Under the pieces are notes generated by a model. The model was not told the origin of the DNA, made no database searches, and worked only from the letters and a program-made list of their open reading frames with translations. The position numbers were made by a program, and so were the translations under genes. A stretch of 64,000 nucleotides of DNA from Elizabethkingia bruuniana (GTDB lineage: Bacteria > Bacteroidota > Bacteroidia > Flavobacteriales > Weeksellaceae): contig NZ_CP014337.1 in NCBI RefSeq assembly GCF_002024805.1, forward strand, positions 2,480,001 to 2,544,000, given 5' to 3'. This document shows, piece by piece, positions 37,989 through 48,055 of this stretch (positions within the stretch are counted from its first letter, which is position 1; the number at the start of each line of letters is the position of its first letter).

Positions 37989-40904
37989 TTAATAACCAAA
38001 GATTTCTTCTAAGCTTACTTCCCGGAATGTTCCCAGTTTATTTATTGCATTCATATCCAGATTTTCTTTCTTACCAATAATAGCTGTATTATAGTTAACA
38101 GGCTTAACTTCTGTATTATAGAAATTGGATAACTGAGGTAAAGTAAGTTCTTTTACTTCATTATAAATATCTTTACGAACATCATAATCAATCCCCAGCT
38201 TCTTCATTCTAAGGTAGTTGAAATAGATATTACGCTTGGTAATTCTGTTAGACGCAATTTGTTTTAGTGCAGATCCTTTAGCATTATCAAACTGTACCTG
38301 AATTTGTGGAAGTTCTGCCATCAACTCATTCATTGCGGAAACTGCCTGTAGCAACTTATTAGATTGTGTTCCGATATAAGTTGTTACATAATCGTGCTTC
38401 TTCAGTTCATCTGGATAAACATAATTTACGTAAGCAGAATATGCCAGTGAACGCGATTCACGGATTTCCTGAAAAACAATAGATGACAAACCTCTACCAA
38501 AGTATTCATTGAATACATTGATTTTCCCAAAATTAGCGGGCTTAATTTCTTCACCACGTCCAATTTTGCTCATCTCCATTTGTACCATATCGTAGTTTGT
38601 AAAATACACCTGTCCACCGGTTGGCAATTCAGGATATACTTTAGCCACAGGATATTTCAGACTTGCTTTTTGTACATATCCGCTTACTTCCTTCTCAAAA
38701 GCACCAAGGTCTTTACCATAGAAGAACAATTCATACGGGTATTTTGCAAGAGATTTTATTTTATTCGTGATTTCATCCGCTTTTATAGCTGTAAGACGCT
38801 CTTTGGAAATAACATCCCTGAATCTCGAATCTTTTCCAAACTTAGCGTAGTTACTCAACGCAGCCATAATACGGGCTTTGTCTTTTTTCGCTATTTCGCG
38901 GCCTTCCAGTATAGTTTTGACTGTCTTGTTATAAATCTCCTGATCTGGCTTCACATTCTGAATCCAGTGATTTACCAAAGCAAGACCTTTTCCTATATTC
39001 TTCTCAGGTCCCGAAAGTGAAACATTGATTCTGTCTGCGCCAATCTGAAGATTGTAAGAGATACCTATCTTGTAGAATTCAGCCTTTAATTGCTCCGGAG
39101 TATATTTATCTGTTCCCAGGTATTCCAATACACTTAGTGCTAATCCCAACTCCTTATCATTGTCAGTACCAAAGTTGAAGATATAGTTCATCTGTGCTAT
39201 ATCATTTGTTTTATTCTGAATATAACTCAGTTTTACACCTTTAACTGCGGTTTCTTTTATTTCTTTTTTGAAGTCCACAAATAAAGGAGTAATATCTGAA
39301 ACTTTTTCGGAAATGATTTCTTTAAGGAAAGGTGACTGTGCATCTTTATTTAGCTGAATTGGTGTAATACCTGGATTCTCTACTCTGACAAGTTTATCAT
39401 TTACACCTTTTTCTTTGTAGACAACGACATAGTTATCTTTAAAGAAATCGTTGGCAAATTTTACAATATCTTCCTTTGTAATCTTAGAATATTCGTTGAT
39501 CTCATTAAGCTCCTGGTCCCAGCTTCTACCTTTGATATAAGTATCATAAAGATTGGTTGCAAGTCCGTCAGCTGTTTCCAGCTGTCTCATTCTGGAGAGC
39601 TTCATGTCTTCTATAATTGCCGGAATCATCCAATCCGGAAATTCTCCTTTTTTAACAAGATCTATCTGTTGCAGTAATAATTGCTTTGCATCCTGCATGC
39701 TTTGCCCTTCTTTAGGGACAATAACCATAGTAAAGTATCCATAGGTTTTCAGCGGAGAGTTATAAGCAACTGCACGCAGTGCTTTCTGCTGCTGATTGAC
39801 ATTGGTATCCAAAAGTCCTGCTTCCCCACTATTGCTAAGAATCTGTGCTGTTATTTCTGCCAGATGGGATTCATTAGATCCATAGCTATCTGTTCTCCAT
39901 GCCATTTGCAATCTTGGTGTGGTAGGACTTTTCACTGTTTTCTCAACAATTTTAGTCATGGGTTCTTCCGAAACCATTTTCTTCATTGGCAGCTCTTTAT
40001 ACTGGAAAGTTCCGAAGTATTTATCTGCGAGTGCAATCGTTTTATCAAAATCCAAATCTCCTACCAATACTACAGCCATATTGTTAGGAACATAATAAGT
40101 ATCAAAATATTTATTGATCGCTACCATGGAAGGGTTCTTCAGGTGTTCCGCTGTTCCTATAGTTGTTTGCTGACCGTTTGGATGTTTTGGAAACAAAGCA
40201 TCCATCAATTCGTAGTTTACAAGTCTTCCGTCATTATCCTGTGCACGGTTATATTCTTCGTAAACAGCTTCCAGTTCAGTATGGAATAATCTAAGCACTA
40301 ATTCAGAGAAACGTTCTTTTTCTATTTTAAACCACTTCTCCAGCTCGTTATTTGGAATGTTATTTTTATAAACAGTTTCATCCAACCAGGTATGCGCATT
40401 GGTACCGGTAGCACCAATAGAAGATGTTGCTTTATCGTACTCGTTCGCAATTGCATATTTGGAGGCTTCCTGAGAAACAGCATCTATTTTTTTATAGATC
40501 TCTCTTTTTTTAGCAGGATCTTTTTCTGCTTTGTGTGCTTCATAAAGATCTGATATCTGCTGAATCAAAGCTTTTTCTTTAGTCCAGTCTTTAGTTCCTA
40601 GTTTTGACGTTCCCTTAAACACCATATGCTCTAAATAATGGGCTAAACCAGTATTGTCTGCAGGGTCATTATTGGAACCTGTACGTACAGGAATATAGGT
40701 TTGAATTCTCGGTGCATCTGTATTCTTAGCCAGAAATACCTTCAGACCGTTCTTCAGGGTATATACTCTTACATGATCCGGATCATTATTTACCGTTTCA
40801 TAAGTATAACCTTTATTATCTTTTAATGTCTGTATTTTAAAATCTTGTGCGTTCATCATATTCATCAACAAAACTAAGGAAAGTGTAGATACTATTTTTC
40901 TCAT
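37989..40904 (-). CDS. M16-family zinc metallopeptidase (pitrilysin-like, secreted)
   Basis: A 971-residue protein with a signal peptide (first 19 residues, ending MNAQ). It holds four M16 alpha/beta modules arranged as two pairs. The first carries the inverted zinc motif HYLEH (His89, Glu92, His93) and the downstream glutamate in ELEAVYEEYNRAQD. The second half has RGLSSIVFQEIRESRSLAYS, typical of the inactive half. It probably degrades oligopeptides in the periplasm. Size matches Bacteroidetes tandem M16 peptidases. Monocistronic. Confidence 0.93.
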   Translation of the reverse strand: MRKIVSTLSLVLLMNMMNAQDFKIQTLKDNKGYTYETVNNDPDHVRVYTLKNGLKVFLAKNTDAPRIQTYIPVRTGSNNDPADNTGLAHYLEHMVFKGTSKLGTKDWTKEKALIQQISDLYEAHKAEKDPAKKREIYKKIDAVSQEASKYAIANEYDKATSSIGATGTNAHTWLDETVYKNNIPNNELEKWFKIEKERFSELVLRLFHTELEAVYEEYNRAQDNDGRLVNYELMDALFPKHPNGQQTTIGTAEHLKNPSMVAINKYFDTYYVPNNMAVVLVGDLDFDKTIALADKYFGTFQYKELPMKKMVSEEPMTKIVEKTVKSPTTPRLQMAWRTDSYGSNESHLAEITAQILSNSGEAGLLDTNVNQQQKALRAVAYNSPLKTYGYFTMVIVPKEGQSMQDAKQLLLQQIDLVKKGEFPDWMIPAIIEDMKLSRMRQLETADGLATNLYDTYIKGRSWDQELNEINEYSKITKEDIVKFANDFFKDNYVVVYKEKGVNDKLVRVENPGITPIQLNKDAQSPFLKEIISEKVSDITPLFVDFKKEIKETAVKGVKLSYIQNKTNDIAQMNYIFNFGTDNDKELGLALSVLEYLGTDKYTPEQLKAEFYKIGISYNLQIGADRINVSLSGPEKNIGKGLALVNHWIQNVKPDQEIYNKTVKTILEGREIAKKDKARIMAALSNYAKFGKDSRFRDVISKERLTAIKADEITNKIKSLAKYPYELFFYGKDLGAFEKEVSGYVQKASLKYPVAKVYPELPTGGQVYFTNYDMVQMEMSKIGRGEEIKPANFGKINVFNEYFGRGLSSIVFQEIRESRSLAYSAYVNYVYPDELKKHDYVTTYIGTQSNKLLQAVSAMNELMAELPQIQVQFDNAKGSALKQIASNRITKRNIYFNYLRMKKLGIDYDVRKDIYNEVKELTLPQLSNFYNTEVKPVNYNTAIIGKKENLDMNAINKLGTFREVSLEEIFGY

Positions 40905-40987
40905 ATTATATATTTTTATAAAAGAGCGTATATTTAGAATAAAAGAGGAGTAAAAAACTCCTCTCTATTTGTTAATATCATTTTCTT

Positions 40988-42391
40988 TTAGAATTTTGCA
41001 TGTGGATTCAGCATGTTTTCAGGTGCCAGAATCTCATCCAGTTTTTCTTTGCTTAATAATTCATGCTCTAATACCAGATCATATACACTCTTACCAGTAT
41101 CAAGGGCTTCTTTAGCAATCTTAGTACTATTTTTATATCCAATATATGGATTAAGTGCTGTAACAATACCAATACTGTTTTTCACCATATTCAGGCAAAC
41201 TTCTTTGTTGGCTGTAATACCATCTATACATTTTTCACGAAGAGTATCCATCGCGTTTTTCAGAAAACGGATAGACTCCATGATTGATTGCGTAAGAACG
41301 GGTTCCATAACATTAAGCTGTAACTGACCAGCCTCTGCTGCAAAAGTTACAGTAAGATCATTCCCAATAACTTTAAAACAAACCTGATTTACCACTTCCG
41401 GGATTACCGGATTTACTTTTCCAGGCATAATAGAGGATCCGGGCTGCATTTTTGGTAAATTAATTTCATAAAAACCAGCTCTCGGTCCTGAAGCCAATAA
41501 TCTTAAGTCATTACAAATTTTGGAAAGCTTCACAGCCATTCTTTTCATTGCAGAAGAATAAATAACATAAGCTCCGGTATCAGGTGTTGCCTCTACAAGG
41601 TCTGAAGCCAACACTACATCTGCTCCTGAAATCTTAGCCAGATTCTCTGTACATTTCAAAGCATAATCCGGATGCGCATTAAGCCCTGTACCAATTGCTG
41701 TTGCTCCCATATTGGTTTCAAGGAACAGATCTGCATTCGTATTCAAACGGGCTATTTCCTCCTGAAGAGTATTGGCGAAAGCATTAAACTCCTGCCCCAT
41801 TGTCATAGGCACTGCATCCTGCAGCTGGGTACGCCCCATTTTAATGACATCTTTCAGATCATCCGCTTTTTTTCTGAATGATTGAATCAGTAATTCCAGA
41901 CGCTCTACAAGTGTTTTATTCAGGTTGTATAATGCTATACGAATTGCAGTAGGATAAGCATCGTTAGTAGACTGAGAAAGGTTTACATGATCGTTTGGAG
42001 AACAGAACTGGTATTCACCTTTCTGGTGTCCCATAAGTTCCAAAGCTCTGTTCGCAATTACTTCATTAGCGTTCATATTCATTGAAGTTCCTGCTCCGCC
42101 CTGGATCATATCCGTTGGAAACTCTTCATGCATTTTCCCTGCGATAATCTCATCACAAGCTGTTGTTATATTTTTATTGATGATCTCATCTAAAAGTCCT
42201 AATTCAAAATTAGTCTGAGCAGCTGCCTTTTTGACGAAAGCAAAAGCTTTAATAAACTCCGGATGATCCGATAAGTGATCATTGGAAATTTTAAAATTAT
42301 CTATCGCTCTCTGCGTCTGTACTCCATAGTATGCATTTACCGGAACCTTTAGTTCACCTATCAGATCACTTTCAATTCTGTAATCATTCAT
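40988..42391 (-). CDS. aspA: Aspartate ammonia-lyase
   Basis: A 467-residue cytoplasmic enzyme of the fumarase/aspartase superfamily that converts aspartate to fumarate and ammonia. It has the superfamily signature [11 protein letters not shown], the [24 protein letters not shown] segment split here by position near residues 93-116, [11 protein letters not shown] and [12 protein letters not shown]. Length matches aspartases (about 468-478). Class II fumarase has the same fold; the order of motifs and the start, [13 protein letters not shown], favour aspartase. It provides fumarate for respiration and nitrogen from amino acids, consistent with a peptide-eating lifestyle (DPP11 and M16 neighbours). 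Confidence 0.92.
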   Translation of the reverse strand: MNDYRIESDLIGELKVPVNAYYGVQTQRAIDNFKISNDHLSDHPEFIKAFAFVKKAAAQTNFELGLLDEIINKNITTACDEIIAGKMHEEFPTDMIQGGAGTSMNMNANEVIANRALELMGHQKGEYQFCSPNDHVNLSQSTNDAYPTAIRIALYNLNKTLVERLELLIQSFRKKADDLKDVIKMGRTQLQDAVPMTMGQEFNAFANTLQEEIARLNTNADLFLETNMGATAIGTGLNAHPDYALKCTENLAKISGADVVLASDLVEATPDTGAYVIYSSAMKRMAVKLSKICNDLRLLASGPRAGFYEINLPKMQPGSSIMPGKVNPVIPEVVNQVCFKVIGNDLTVTFAAEAGQLQLNVMEPVLTQSIMESIRFLKNAMDTLREKCIDGITANKEVCLNMVKNSIGIVTALNPYIGYKNSTKIAKEALDTGKSVYDLVLEHELLSKEKLDEILAPENMLNPHAKF

Positions 42392-42475
42392 TATTCAAAA
42401 ATTTTAAACTCTAAAGTTAAACCAAATATATTGGATTAGAAAAAAATCATTTATAATAAATCAATTACGAAAAAA

Positions 42476-42508
42476 AATTCCTGCTCCTTATGTTCAGGGG
42501 CAGGAATT
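42476..42508 (-). terminator. Terminator of the amidase gene
   Basis: AATTCCTGCTCC (42476-42487) pairs with GGGGCAGGAATT (42497-42508), including one G-T wobble. On the minus strand the hairpin is followed by T residues. Confidence 0.8.
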
Positions 42509-42557
42509 AAGAAAAATATTAATCAAATATTTCTTTTAAGAAATATTTTTCAATCCA

Positions 42558-43598
42558 TTATTTTGACGGATACTTTTGCAATAATGCCAATAAAGTAGCA
42601 TAAGTTCCCATATCCAGAACTCCGTCTCCTAATTGCGGCCAGAAATGATACTGGAATGACTGAACAACTAGTTTAGTCTGATTATCCCATTGCCCGGATA
42701 AATCAACTTGGTATCCTAATGACTGAAGCTGGCTCTGTACTTTATAAATGAATGGTGGTGTATTTTTATCGGATTCAAAAGTTCCTGTCTCTAACTGATT
42801 AAGGAACCCTGCACGTATACCTTCATCATACCACATTCCAATCTGGTATTCGTCATATAGTTTTTTCCACGGGAATTTTGGCCCTGGATCCTGCTTTCTG
42901 CCGGGGGCTATATCTGAGTGTGCCAAAACATTCGTTGGCGGAATATTATAGCGTTGTACGATATCTTTAGCTAATGCAGCTACTTTTCTGATCTGATAAT
43001 CCGGGAAATCTGCAAAAATCCTCTGACCTGAAGCATTTGTTGTAAATCCGCTATTCACAATTTCAATCCCAATGGAAGTATCATTTAGGTTAGAGTCTTT
43101 TCTCCAGTTGCTTACCCCTGCATGATAGGATCTTTTATTTTCGTCTACAATCTGGTAGATTTCCTGATCGTTGATATCACTTACCAAATAATGGGCACTT
43201 ACACCTCTTTGTGTTAATGCCGTAATGGATCGATCATTATCCAACGCTGTATAGTGAAGAATAAGATAGCGCTGTCTGAAATTTTGTCCTATAGCCGGAA
43301 AATAGTTTTTTGTAATCTGGTAACCCATTGGTTTAGCAGTTACAATACTACCATAACTTGCTGTATTATCGTTTTTAGTAATGTCAGCAATATTTGTTGT
43401 ATAAAACTCTACTCCATGGTCTTTCTGTATAGCCGGTTTTACCGGGGTCTGCACAGACGGCGTTTGTGGTTTTGCAGTAACATTACTGGTATTATTTTTA
43501 TTTACTGGTAAGTTTTTTTTCTGAGGTGTAACATTTTTAGAAGAACCGCAGGAAAAAAGCACTGCACTTAATCCGATGAAATATAATGTATTACGCAT
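42558..43598 (-). CDS. N-acetylmuramoyl-L-alanine amidase lipoprotein (AmiD-type)
   Basis: A 346-residue lipoprotein: the lipobox at FSC near residue 17 is followed by a Pro/Gln/Val-rich linker (about 20-60). An amidase_2 domain (about 105-245) has zinc ligands in LILHYTALD, a mid-domain glutamate-type region and AHSDIAPGRKQDPGPKFPW. A C-terminal peptidoglycan-binding domain (about 275-340) has the pattern SQLQSLGYQVDLSGQWDNQT and a WPQLGDGVLD end. It cleaves the muramic acid-peptide bond in cell-wall fragments. The ATG at 43598 was chosen over an in-frame TTG one codon upstream. Confidence 0.92.
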   Translation of the reverse strand: MRNTLYFIGLSAVLFSCGSSKNVTPQKKNLPVNKNNTSNVTAKPQTPSVQTPVKPAIQKDHGVEFYTTNIADITKNDNTASYGSIVTAKPMGYQITKNYFPAIGQNFRQRYLILHYTALDNDRSITALTQRGVSAHYLVSDINDQEIYQIVDENKRSYHAGVSNWRKDSNLNDTSIGIEIVNSGFTTNASGQRIFADFPDYQIRKVAALAKDIVQRYNIPPTNVLAHSDIAPGRKQDPGPKFPWKKLYDEYQIGMWYDEGIRAGFLNQLETGTFESDKNTPPFIYKVQSQLQSLGYQVDLSGQWDNQTKLVVQSFQYHFWPQLGDGVLDMGTYATLLALLQKYPSK

Positions 43599-43659
43599 CA
43601 ATAGGTGTTTTAAAGGTTTTTATTTTGTCAAAAATACAAAAAATAAATGCAAAAAAGTT

Positions 43660-43690
43660 TTGGTAAATTCAAAAATCCGTTCTATATTTG
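43660..43690 (+). promoter_or_regulatory. Promoter of the tRNA cluster
   Basis: TTG at 43660-43662 and TATATTTG at 43683-43690 have a 20-base spacer, an almost ideal flavobacterial promoter. It lies 38 bases before tRNA-Ser. Confidence 0.75.
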
Positions 43691-43728
43691 CACTCGCAAA
43701 CGCAGAACAAAAGATCATTAAAAAATAA

Positions 43729-43813
43729 GGAGGGTTGCCGGAGTGGTTAACGGAGCAGTTTGCTAAACTGTCGACTCGCAAGGGTCGCAAGGGTTCGAAT
43801 CCCTTACCCTCCG
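43729..43813 (+). tRNA. tRNA-Ser (GCU)
   Basis: Acceptor GGAGGGT pairs with ACCCTCC (43806-43812). The anticodon loop TTGCTAA gives anticodon GCU; a long variable arm (class II) and a TTCGAAT T-loop are present. CCA is not encoded. It is first in a five-tRNA cluster. Confidence 0.95.
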
Positions 43814-43829
43814 CAGTATAAAAAATATT

Positions 43830-43904
43830 CGGGATGTAGCGTAGTCCGGTCATCGCGCCTGGTTTGGGACCAGGAGGTCGCAGGTTCGAATCCTGCCATC
43901 CCGA
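43830..43904 (+). tRNA. tRNA-Pro (UGG), copy 1
   Basis: Acceptor CGGGATG/CATCCCG, anticodon stem CCTGG/CCAGG with loop TTTGGGA (anticodon UGG) and T-loop TTCGAAT are all intact. The tRNA body is identical to copy 2 at 44106. Confidence 0.95.
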
Positions 43905-43907
43905 CTT

Positions 43908-43940
43908 AAAAAAAGCTTTTTGGTTCAAAAAGCTTTTTTT
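43908..43940 (+). terminator. Hairpin between tRNA-Pro and tRNA-Arg, copy 1
   Basis: A 15-bp stem (43908-43922 with 43926-43940) is built on AAAAAGCTTTTT, with a T run. It may be a processing or partial termination signal within the tRNA operon. Confidence 0.6.
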
Positions 43941-43949
43941 TACCAAAAT

Positions 43950-44023
43950 GGGTGCGTAGCTCAGCTGGATAGAGCATCTGCCTTCTAAGCAGACGGTCAC
44001 AGGTTCGAATCCTGTCGCGCTCA
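43950..44023 (+). tRNA. tRNA-Arg (UCU), copy 1
   Basis: Acceptor GGGTGCG/CGCGCTC has two G-T pairs; the anticodon stem TCTGC/GCAGA has loop CTTCTAA (anticodon UCU), with a normal T-loop. The body is identical to copy 2 at 44224. Confidence 0.95.
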
Positions 44024-44024
44024 C

Positions 44025-44057
44025 AAAAGCCTTATCTAATAAGGCTTTTATTTTTTT
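44025..44057 (+). terminator. Terminator-like hairpin after tRNA-Arg copy 1
   Basis: AAAAGCCTTAT (44025-44035) pairs with ATAAGGCTTTT (44039-44049), followed by a T run. Confidence 0.7.
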
Positions 44058-44105
44058 ATATTTTTTTCTGCATTTGTAAAAATCTTTACAGATTTTAAAA
44101 ATACT

Positions 44106-44180
44106 CGGGATGTAGCGTAGTCCGGTCATCGCGCCTGGTTTGGGACCAGGAGGTCGCAGGTTCGAATCCTGCCATCCCGA
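44106..44180 (+). tRNA. tRNA-Pro (UGG), copy 2
   Basis: All stems and the UGG anticodon match copy 1, 276 bases upstream. It arose by local duplication of the Pro-Arg pair. Confidence 0.95.
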
Positions 44181-44183
44181 CTT

Positions 44184-44214
44184 AAAAAGCTTTTTAGTTT
44201 AAAAAGCTTTTTTT
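44184..44214 (+). terminator. Hairpin between tRNA-Pro and tRNA-Arg, copy 2
   Basis: AAAAAGCTTTTTA (44184-44196) pairs with TAAAAAGCTTTTT (44200-44212). It is the counterpart of the hairpin at 43908. Confidence 0.6.
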
Positions 44215-44223
44215 ATACATGAA

Positions 44224-44297
44224 GGGTGCGTAGCTCAGCTGGATAGAGCATCTGCCTTCTAAGCAGACGGTCACAGGTTCGAATCCTGTCGCGCTCA
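44224..44297 (+). tRNA. tRNA-Arg (UCU), copy 2
   Basis: A complete cloverleaf identical to copy 1 with anticodon UCU. Its last 31 bases (44267-44297) are also the start of the 358-bp tandem repeat, so its 3' part is shared with the pseudo-tRNAs downstream. Confidence 0.95.
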
Positions 44298-44301
44298 CTT
44301 T

Positions 44302-45013
<712 letters not shown>

Positions 45014-45079
45014 CTTCATAATCATCAGAACTTTTTAATTCTACTTGCTATCCTCCTTTCATACTCCAACAACAGATGC

Positions 45080-46231
45080 TTATTTTATCGCAGGAATTAT
45101 ATATTTCAATAAGACCGCTTTAGAATCATTTTTTATTTCCCAGTTATTGTAATTTCCTGCTGTTATCACAACTAATAAATTTAACGGCTTACAAAAAAAT
45201 ATCCTTTGCCCACCATTTCCTTTAGCTTCCTGAATTTCTATTTCTTTATCTTTTATTGTTTCCTTGAATGTCCAAAATTGGAAACCATATCCTGCATTTT
45301 TATCTTTTGTAGAAGGTCTTGTTATGGCTGAACTCAGAGATTGCTCTGTCCAATCGGTATTTAAAATGTCTTTATCTTTCCATTTTCCGTCATTCATATA
45401 CAACATCCCGAATTTAAGTAGATCTCTTGAACGTAATCGAACTCCTGATGCTGCGGCAGGCATATTTTTGACCAACGGAAGCCATTCATATTTATTGATA
45501 CCTAGAGGGGTAAATAATTCTTGTTCAGCAAATTTATCTATGGGTAAACCACTGACTGATTTTATTATTTCTGCCAATAATTGTGTATTACCGCCATTGT
45601 AATTCCATGTAGCACCGGGCTCTGAAACCATTGGTCTACTCAAAATAAAATCAATTGGATCAGAACTCATATCCATTCTAAGTTCTGTGTTTCTTGGATC
45701 TCTATAAGAAATATCTTCATTCCACTTAAGACCACTTGTCATAGTCAGTAAATGACGAATGGTGATTTTTTTCTTTTGCTCATCGAAATCATTCTGATAT
45801 TGCTTAAAATAGGGGAAAATAGAGTCATCAATATTTTTAATAAGTCCTTTTTTTACAGCAATTCCTATACAGGCAGATGTAACACTTTTTGACATACTCC
45901 GACAGTCATGCAAATCCTCAATACCGTGTTCTACATAGCCTAGTTTCTTTCCCACAATTTCATCATCTCCCGCAAAATAGTTTTCATAAACCAGCTTATT
46001 ATCTTTAAGTATGAGTAGGCTGTGTATATTCGGAATAGTATCTGACAATATGAGTTTTGTAAGATTTATTATTTGAACGGTATCCATTCCAGTATTATAT
46101 AGGTAATCTACTTTAATACTATCGGATAGTTGAATAGGTTTTGTGTATGAATAATCAGTAGAGCGTTTATAGGACTTTTGGCAACTTAACAAAGACAAAA
46201 GCAATAAAAGGTAAATGATATTTTTTTTCAT
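45080..46231 (-). CDS. Serine hydrolase lipoprotein, beta-lactamase/class C-like family
   Basis: A 383-residue lipoprotein (MKKNIIYLLLLLSLLSC lipobox) of the serine beta-lactamase-like family. It has the SxxK motif SMSK near residue 112, a YxN-type motif in WNYNGGN and a C-terminal GxG region in AKGNGGQ. Such proteins are esterases, peptidases or transpeptidase relatives; true class C beta-lactamase activity is not implied. The start was set at the ATG 46231 because the longer start would be a TTG. It lies just downstream of the tRNA array on the opposite strand. Confidence 0.87.
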   Translation of the reverse strand: MKKNIIYLLLLLSLLSCQKSYKRSTDYSYTKPIQLSDSIKVDYLYNTGMDTVQIINLTKLILSDTIPNIHSLLILKDNKLVYENYFAGDDEIVGKKLGYVEHGIEDLHDCRSMSKSVTSACIGIAVKKGLIKNIDDSIFPYFKQYQNDFDEQKKKITIRHLLTMTSGLKWNEDISYRDPRNTELRMDMSSDPIDFILSRPMVSEPGATWNYNGGNTQLLAEIIKSVSGLPIDKFAEQELFTPLGINKYEWLPLVKNMPAAASGVRLRSRDLLKFGMLYMNDGKWKDKDILNTDWTEQSLSSAITRPSTKDKNAGYGFQFWTFKETIKDKEIEIQEAKGNGGQRIFFCKPLNLLVVITAGNYNNWEIKNDSKAVLLKYIIPAIK

Positions 46232-46361
46232 TTTCAATTTTTGATATGGTTGTAGCTAATTCTCAAATATTTGAAAGTTTAACATTACTTTAGAAAATCA
46301 TCAGAATACAAAAATAATATAATATAAAAACTGTAGTTCTCTACTTATTTTTCACTTCACA

Positions 46362-46904
46362 TCATTTACACTCCTTACTCAAAGTAAAAATATTCAATTC
46401 AGGATCTTCTTTGAGCGTTTCTATCGATTTTACAAAATCGAATTTTAACAGAAGATTGGTTGAACTCTGATTCTTATAGTGTGTAACAGCAAGTATTTTT
46501 TCGAGTTTCAAAGTGTGAAATACGTAGTCAATCACAACTTGAACAGCTTCTGTCATTATACCTTGTCCTTGAAATTTTGTCATTAATTCATATCCTATTT
46601 CACAGCTATCATTTTCGGTTGAAAAGTCAAATAAACATATTGTACCAACAAGTGTATTAGTTTCTGTTAAAGTAATTGCCCAATAAAAAGAATTGCCTTC
46701 TTTAATATTATTATTAACCTTATTAATGAAACTTATTGCCTCTTCATTTGTTTCACATATTTGCCTGCCAAGAAACTCGTTAATTTCCGGGTCGGAACGC
46801 AAAGCAAAAATATCTTGATGATCATCAATTGATAATTGCTTGAGCGTTAATCTTTCAGTTTTCAAAATTGGGAAAACTGCTGAATTCATATCTATCTTGC
46901 TCAT
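46362..46904 (-). CDS. GNAT family N-acetyltransferase (RimJ/RimL-like)
   Basis: A 180-residue cytoplasmic acetyltransferase. The pattern LKTERLTLKQLSIDDHQDIF starts the domain, LVGTICLFDFS is the central strand, EIGYELMTKFQGQGIMTEAV contains the acetyl-CoA loop (Q/R-x-x-G-x-G/A) and a last strand is FVKSIET. RimJ/RimL relatives acetylate ribosomal protein N-termini or small molecules; the substrate is unknown. It stands alone between two spacers. Confidence 0.87.
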   Translation of the reverse strand: MSKIDMNSAVFPILKTERLTLKQLSIDDHQDIFALRSDPEINEFLGRQICETNEEAISFINKVNNNIKEGNSFYWAITLTETNTLVGTICLFDFSTENDSCEIGYELMTKFQGQGIMTEAVQVVIDYVFHTLKLEKILAVTHYKNQSSTNLLLKFDFVKSIETLKEDPELNIFTLSKECK

Positions 46905-47023
46905 AATTACTTATATGAAACTAATATACAAAAAGCTATAAGCCGTACAATATGCTGTACAAAATACGAGCAAAATATATCGTTAGAACATCATTAAGAC
47001 CAAGGCCTGTCCGGAGAATAGCT

Positions 47024-47031
47024 TATCTTTG
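47024..47031 (+). promoter_or_regulatory. Flavobacterial -7 element of the PhzF gene
   Basis: TATCTTTG (TAnnTTTG) covers the longest-frame start at 47029, supporting the internal ATG at 47056. Confidence 0.5.
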
Positions 47032-47055
47032 TTATTAACCGAAATTTTATCAATT

Positions 47056-47844
47056 ATGAAGCTAGAATTATATCAAATAGATTCTTTTACAGAAGATATT
47101 TTCCATGGAAATCCTGCATGTGTTGTTCCGTTAAAAAATTGGTTACCTGATGAGATACTCTTAAAAATAGCCCGTGAAAATGCTGTAGCAGAAACGGCCT
47201 TTTTTATCGACAATGGCGATACTATTCATCTAAGATGGTTTACACCTGAAATAGAAATGGATTTGTGTGGGCATGCTACTCTTGCTACAGCTCATTGTTT
47301 AGCTTCCATCTTAAACTATCAGAACGACAGAATCATTTTTCAAACCAAAAGTGGTGAATTAACAGTGGATGTAAAAGATGGATTTTATTATATGGACTTC
47401 CCGTCAAGGATGCCTGAATCCTCTACTCTTCCGGATATTATAACCAGATCTCTCAATATACAACCTAAGGAAGTCTTCAAATCACGAGACTATGTACTGG
47501 TATATGAATCTGAGGAAGACATAAAAAAAATTGAAATTGAAAGATCTATTTTCGACCTTATCAATCTGGATCCGGGCGGTGTTGTTGTGACAGCAGCAGG
47601 TACCGACAGTGATTTTGTTTCAAGATATTTTACGCCACAGTCTTCGATTCTTGAAGATCCTGTAACCGGCTCTTCACACTGTTCACTCATTCCGTTCTGG
47701 TCATCGAGATTAGGAAAGGATAAACTTTTCGCCCGCCAGCTATCAGAAAGAGGCGGCCAGCTTTATTGTGAAAACAAAAATGAAAGAGTGATCGTAGCGG
47801 GTAAAGGCAGAACCTATTCTATGGGACATTTGTGGATAGAGTAA
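47056..47844 (+). CDS. PhzF family isomerase/epimerase-fold protein
   Basis: A 262-residue protein with the PhzF fold of two similar halves. It has DSFTEDIFHGNPACVV at the N-terminus, the catalytic glutamate in NAVAETAFFI, DLCGHATLATAH at the domain linker and EDPVTGSSHC in the second half. Members isomerise trans-2,3-dihydro-3-hydroxyanthranilate in phenazine synthesis, but no phenazine genes are near, so it is a generic PhzF/YddE-like protein of unknown substrate. The start was set to the ATG at 47056 because the longer frame begins inside the promoter element. Confidence 0.9.
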   Translation: MKLELYQIDSFTEDIFHGNPACVVPLKNWLPDEILLKIARENAVAETAFFIDNGDTIHLRWFTPEIEMDLCGHATLATAHCLASILNYQNDRIIFQTKSGELTVDVKDGFYYMDFPSRMPESSTLPDIITRSLNIQPKEVFKSRDYVLVYESEEDIKKIEIERSIFDLINLDPGGVVVTAAGTDSDFVSRYFTPQSSILEDPVTGSSHCSLIPFWSSRLGKDKLFARQLSERGGQLYCENKNERVIVAGKGRTYSMGHLWIE

Positions 47845-48055
47845 CCTAAGCTCTATTATTAACAACTCAATCCCAAGAACAACAAGGAAAGTTTATAGCT
47901 TACTTTTAATTAGGTTCAAAAGAATTATATTAAAGTCTTACATAGTCAGGTAAGGCTTTTTTATTTTCACAGAGGTTTATCCTTAACATTGTCACTTTTC
48001 ACTAACAATGAATTGGCTAAATGATTAAATTGCAAAACAAACCAATTCACTTATT

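Noticed and set aside
38580-40289. 146- and 202-residue plus-strand frames inside the M16 peptidase gene
   Set aside because: Shadows of the peptidase gene; the sequences are Cys/His/Phe-rich low-quality translations without family features.
43620-44129. 169-residue frame on the minus strand through the tRNA cluster
   Set aside because: It is the antisense of tRNA-Ser, Pro and Arg genes (repeated ATGFEP-type patterns come from T-arm sequence); no ribosome-binding or family support.
47056-47844. PhzF protein as part of a phenazine cluster
   Set aside because: No other phenazine biosynthesis genes nearby; generic PhzF-fold proteins are common.
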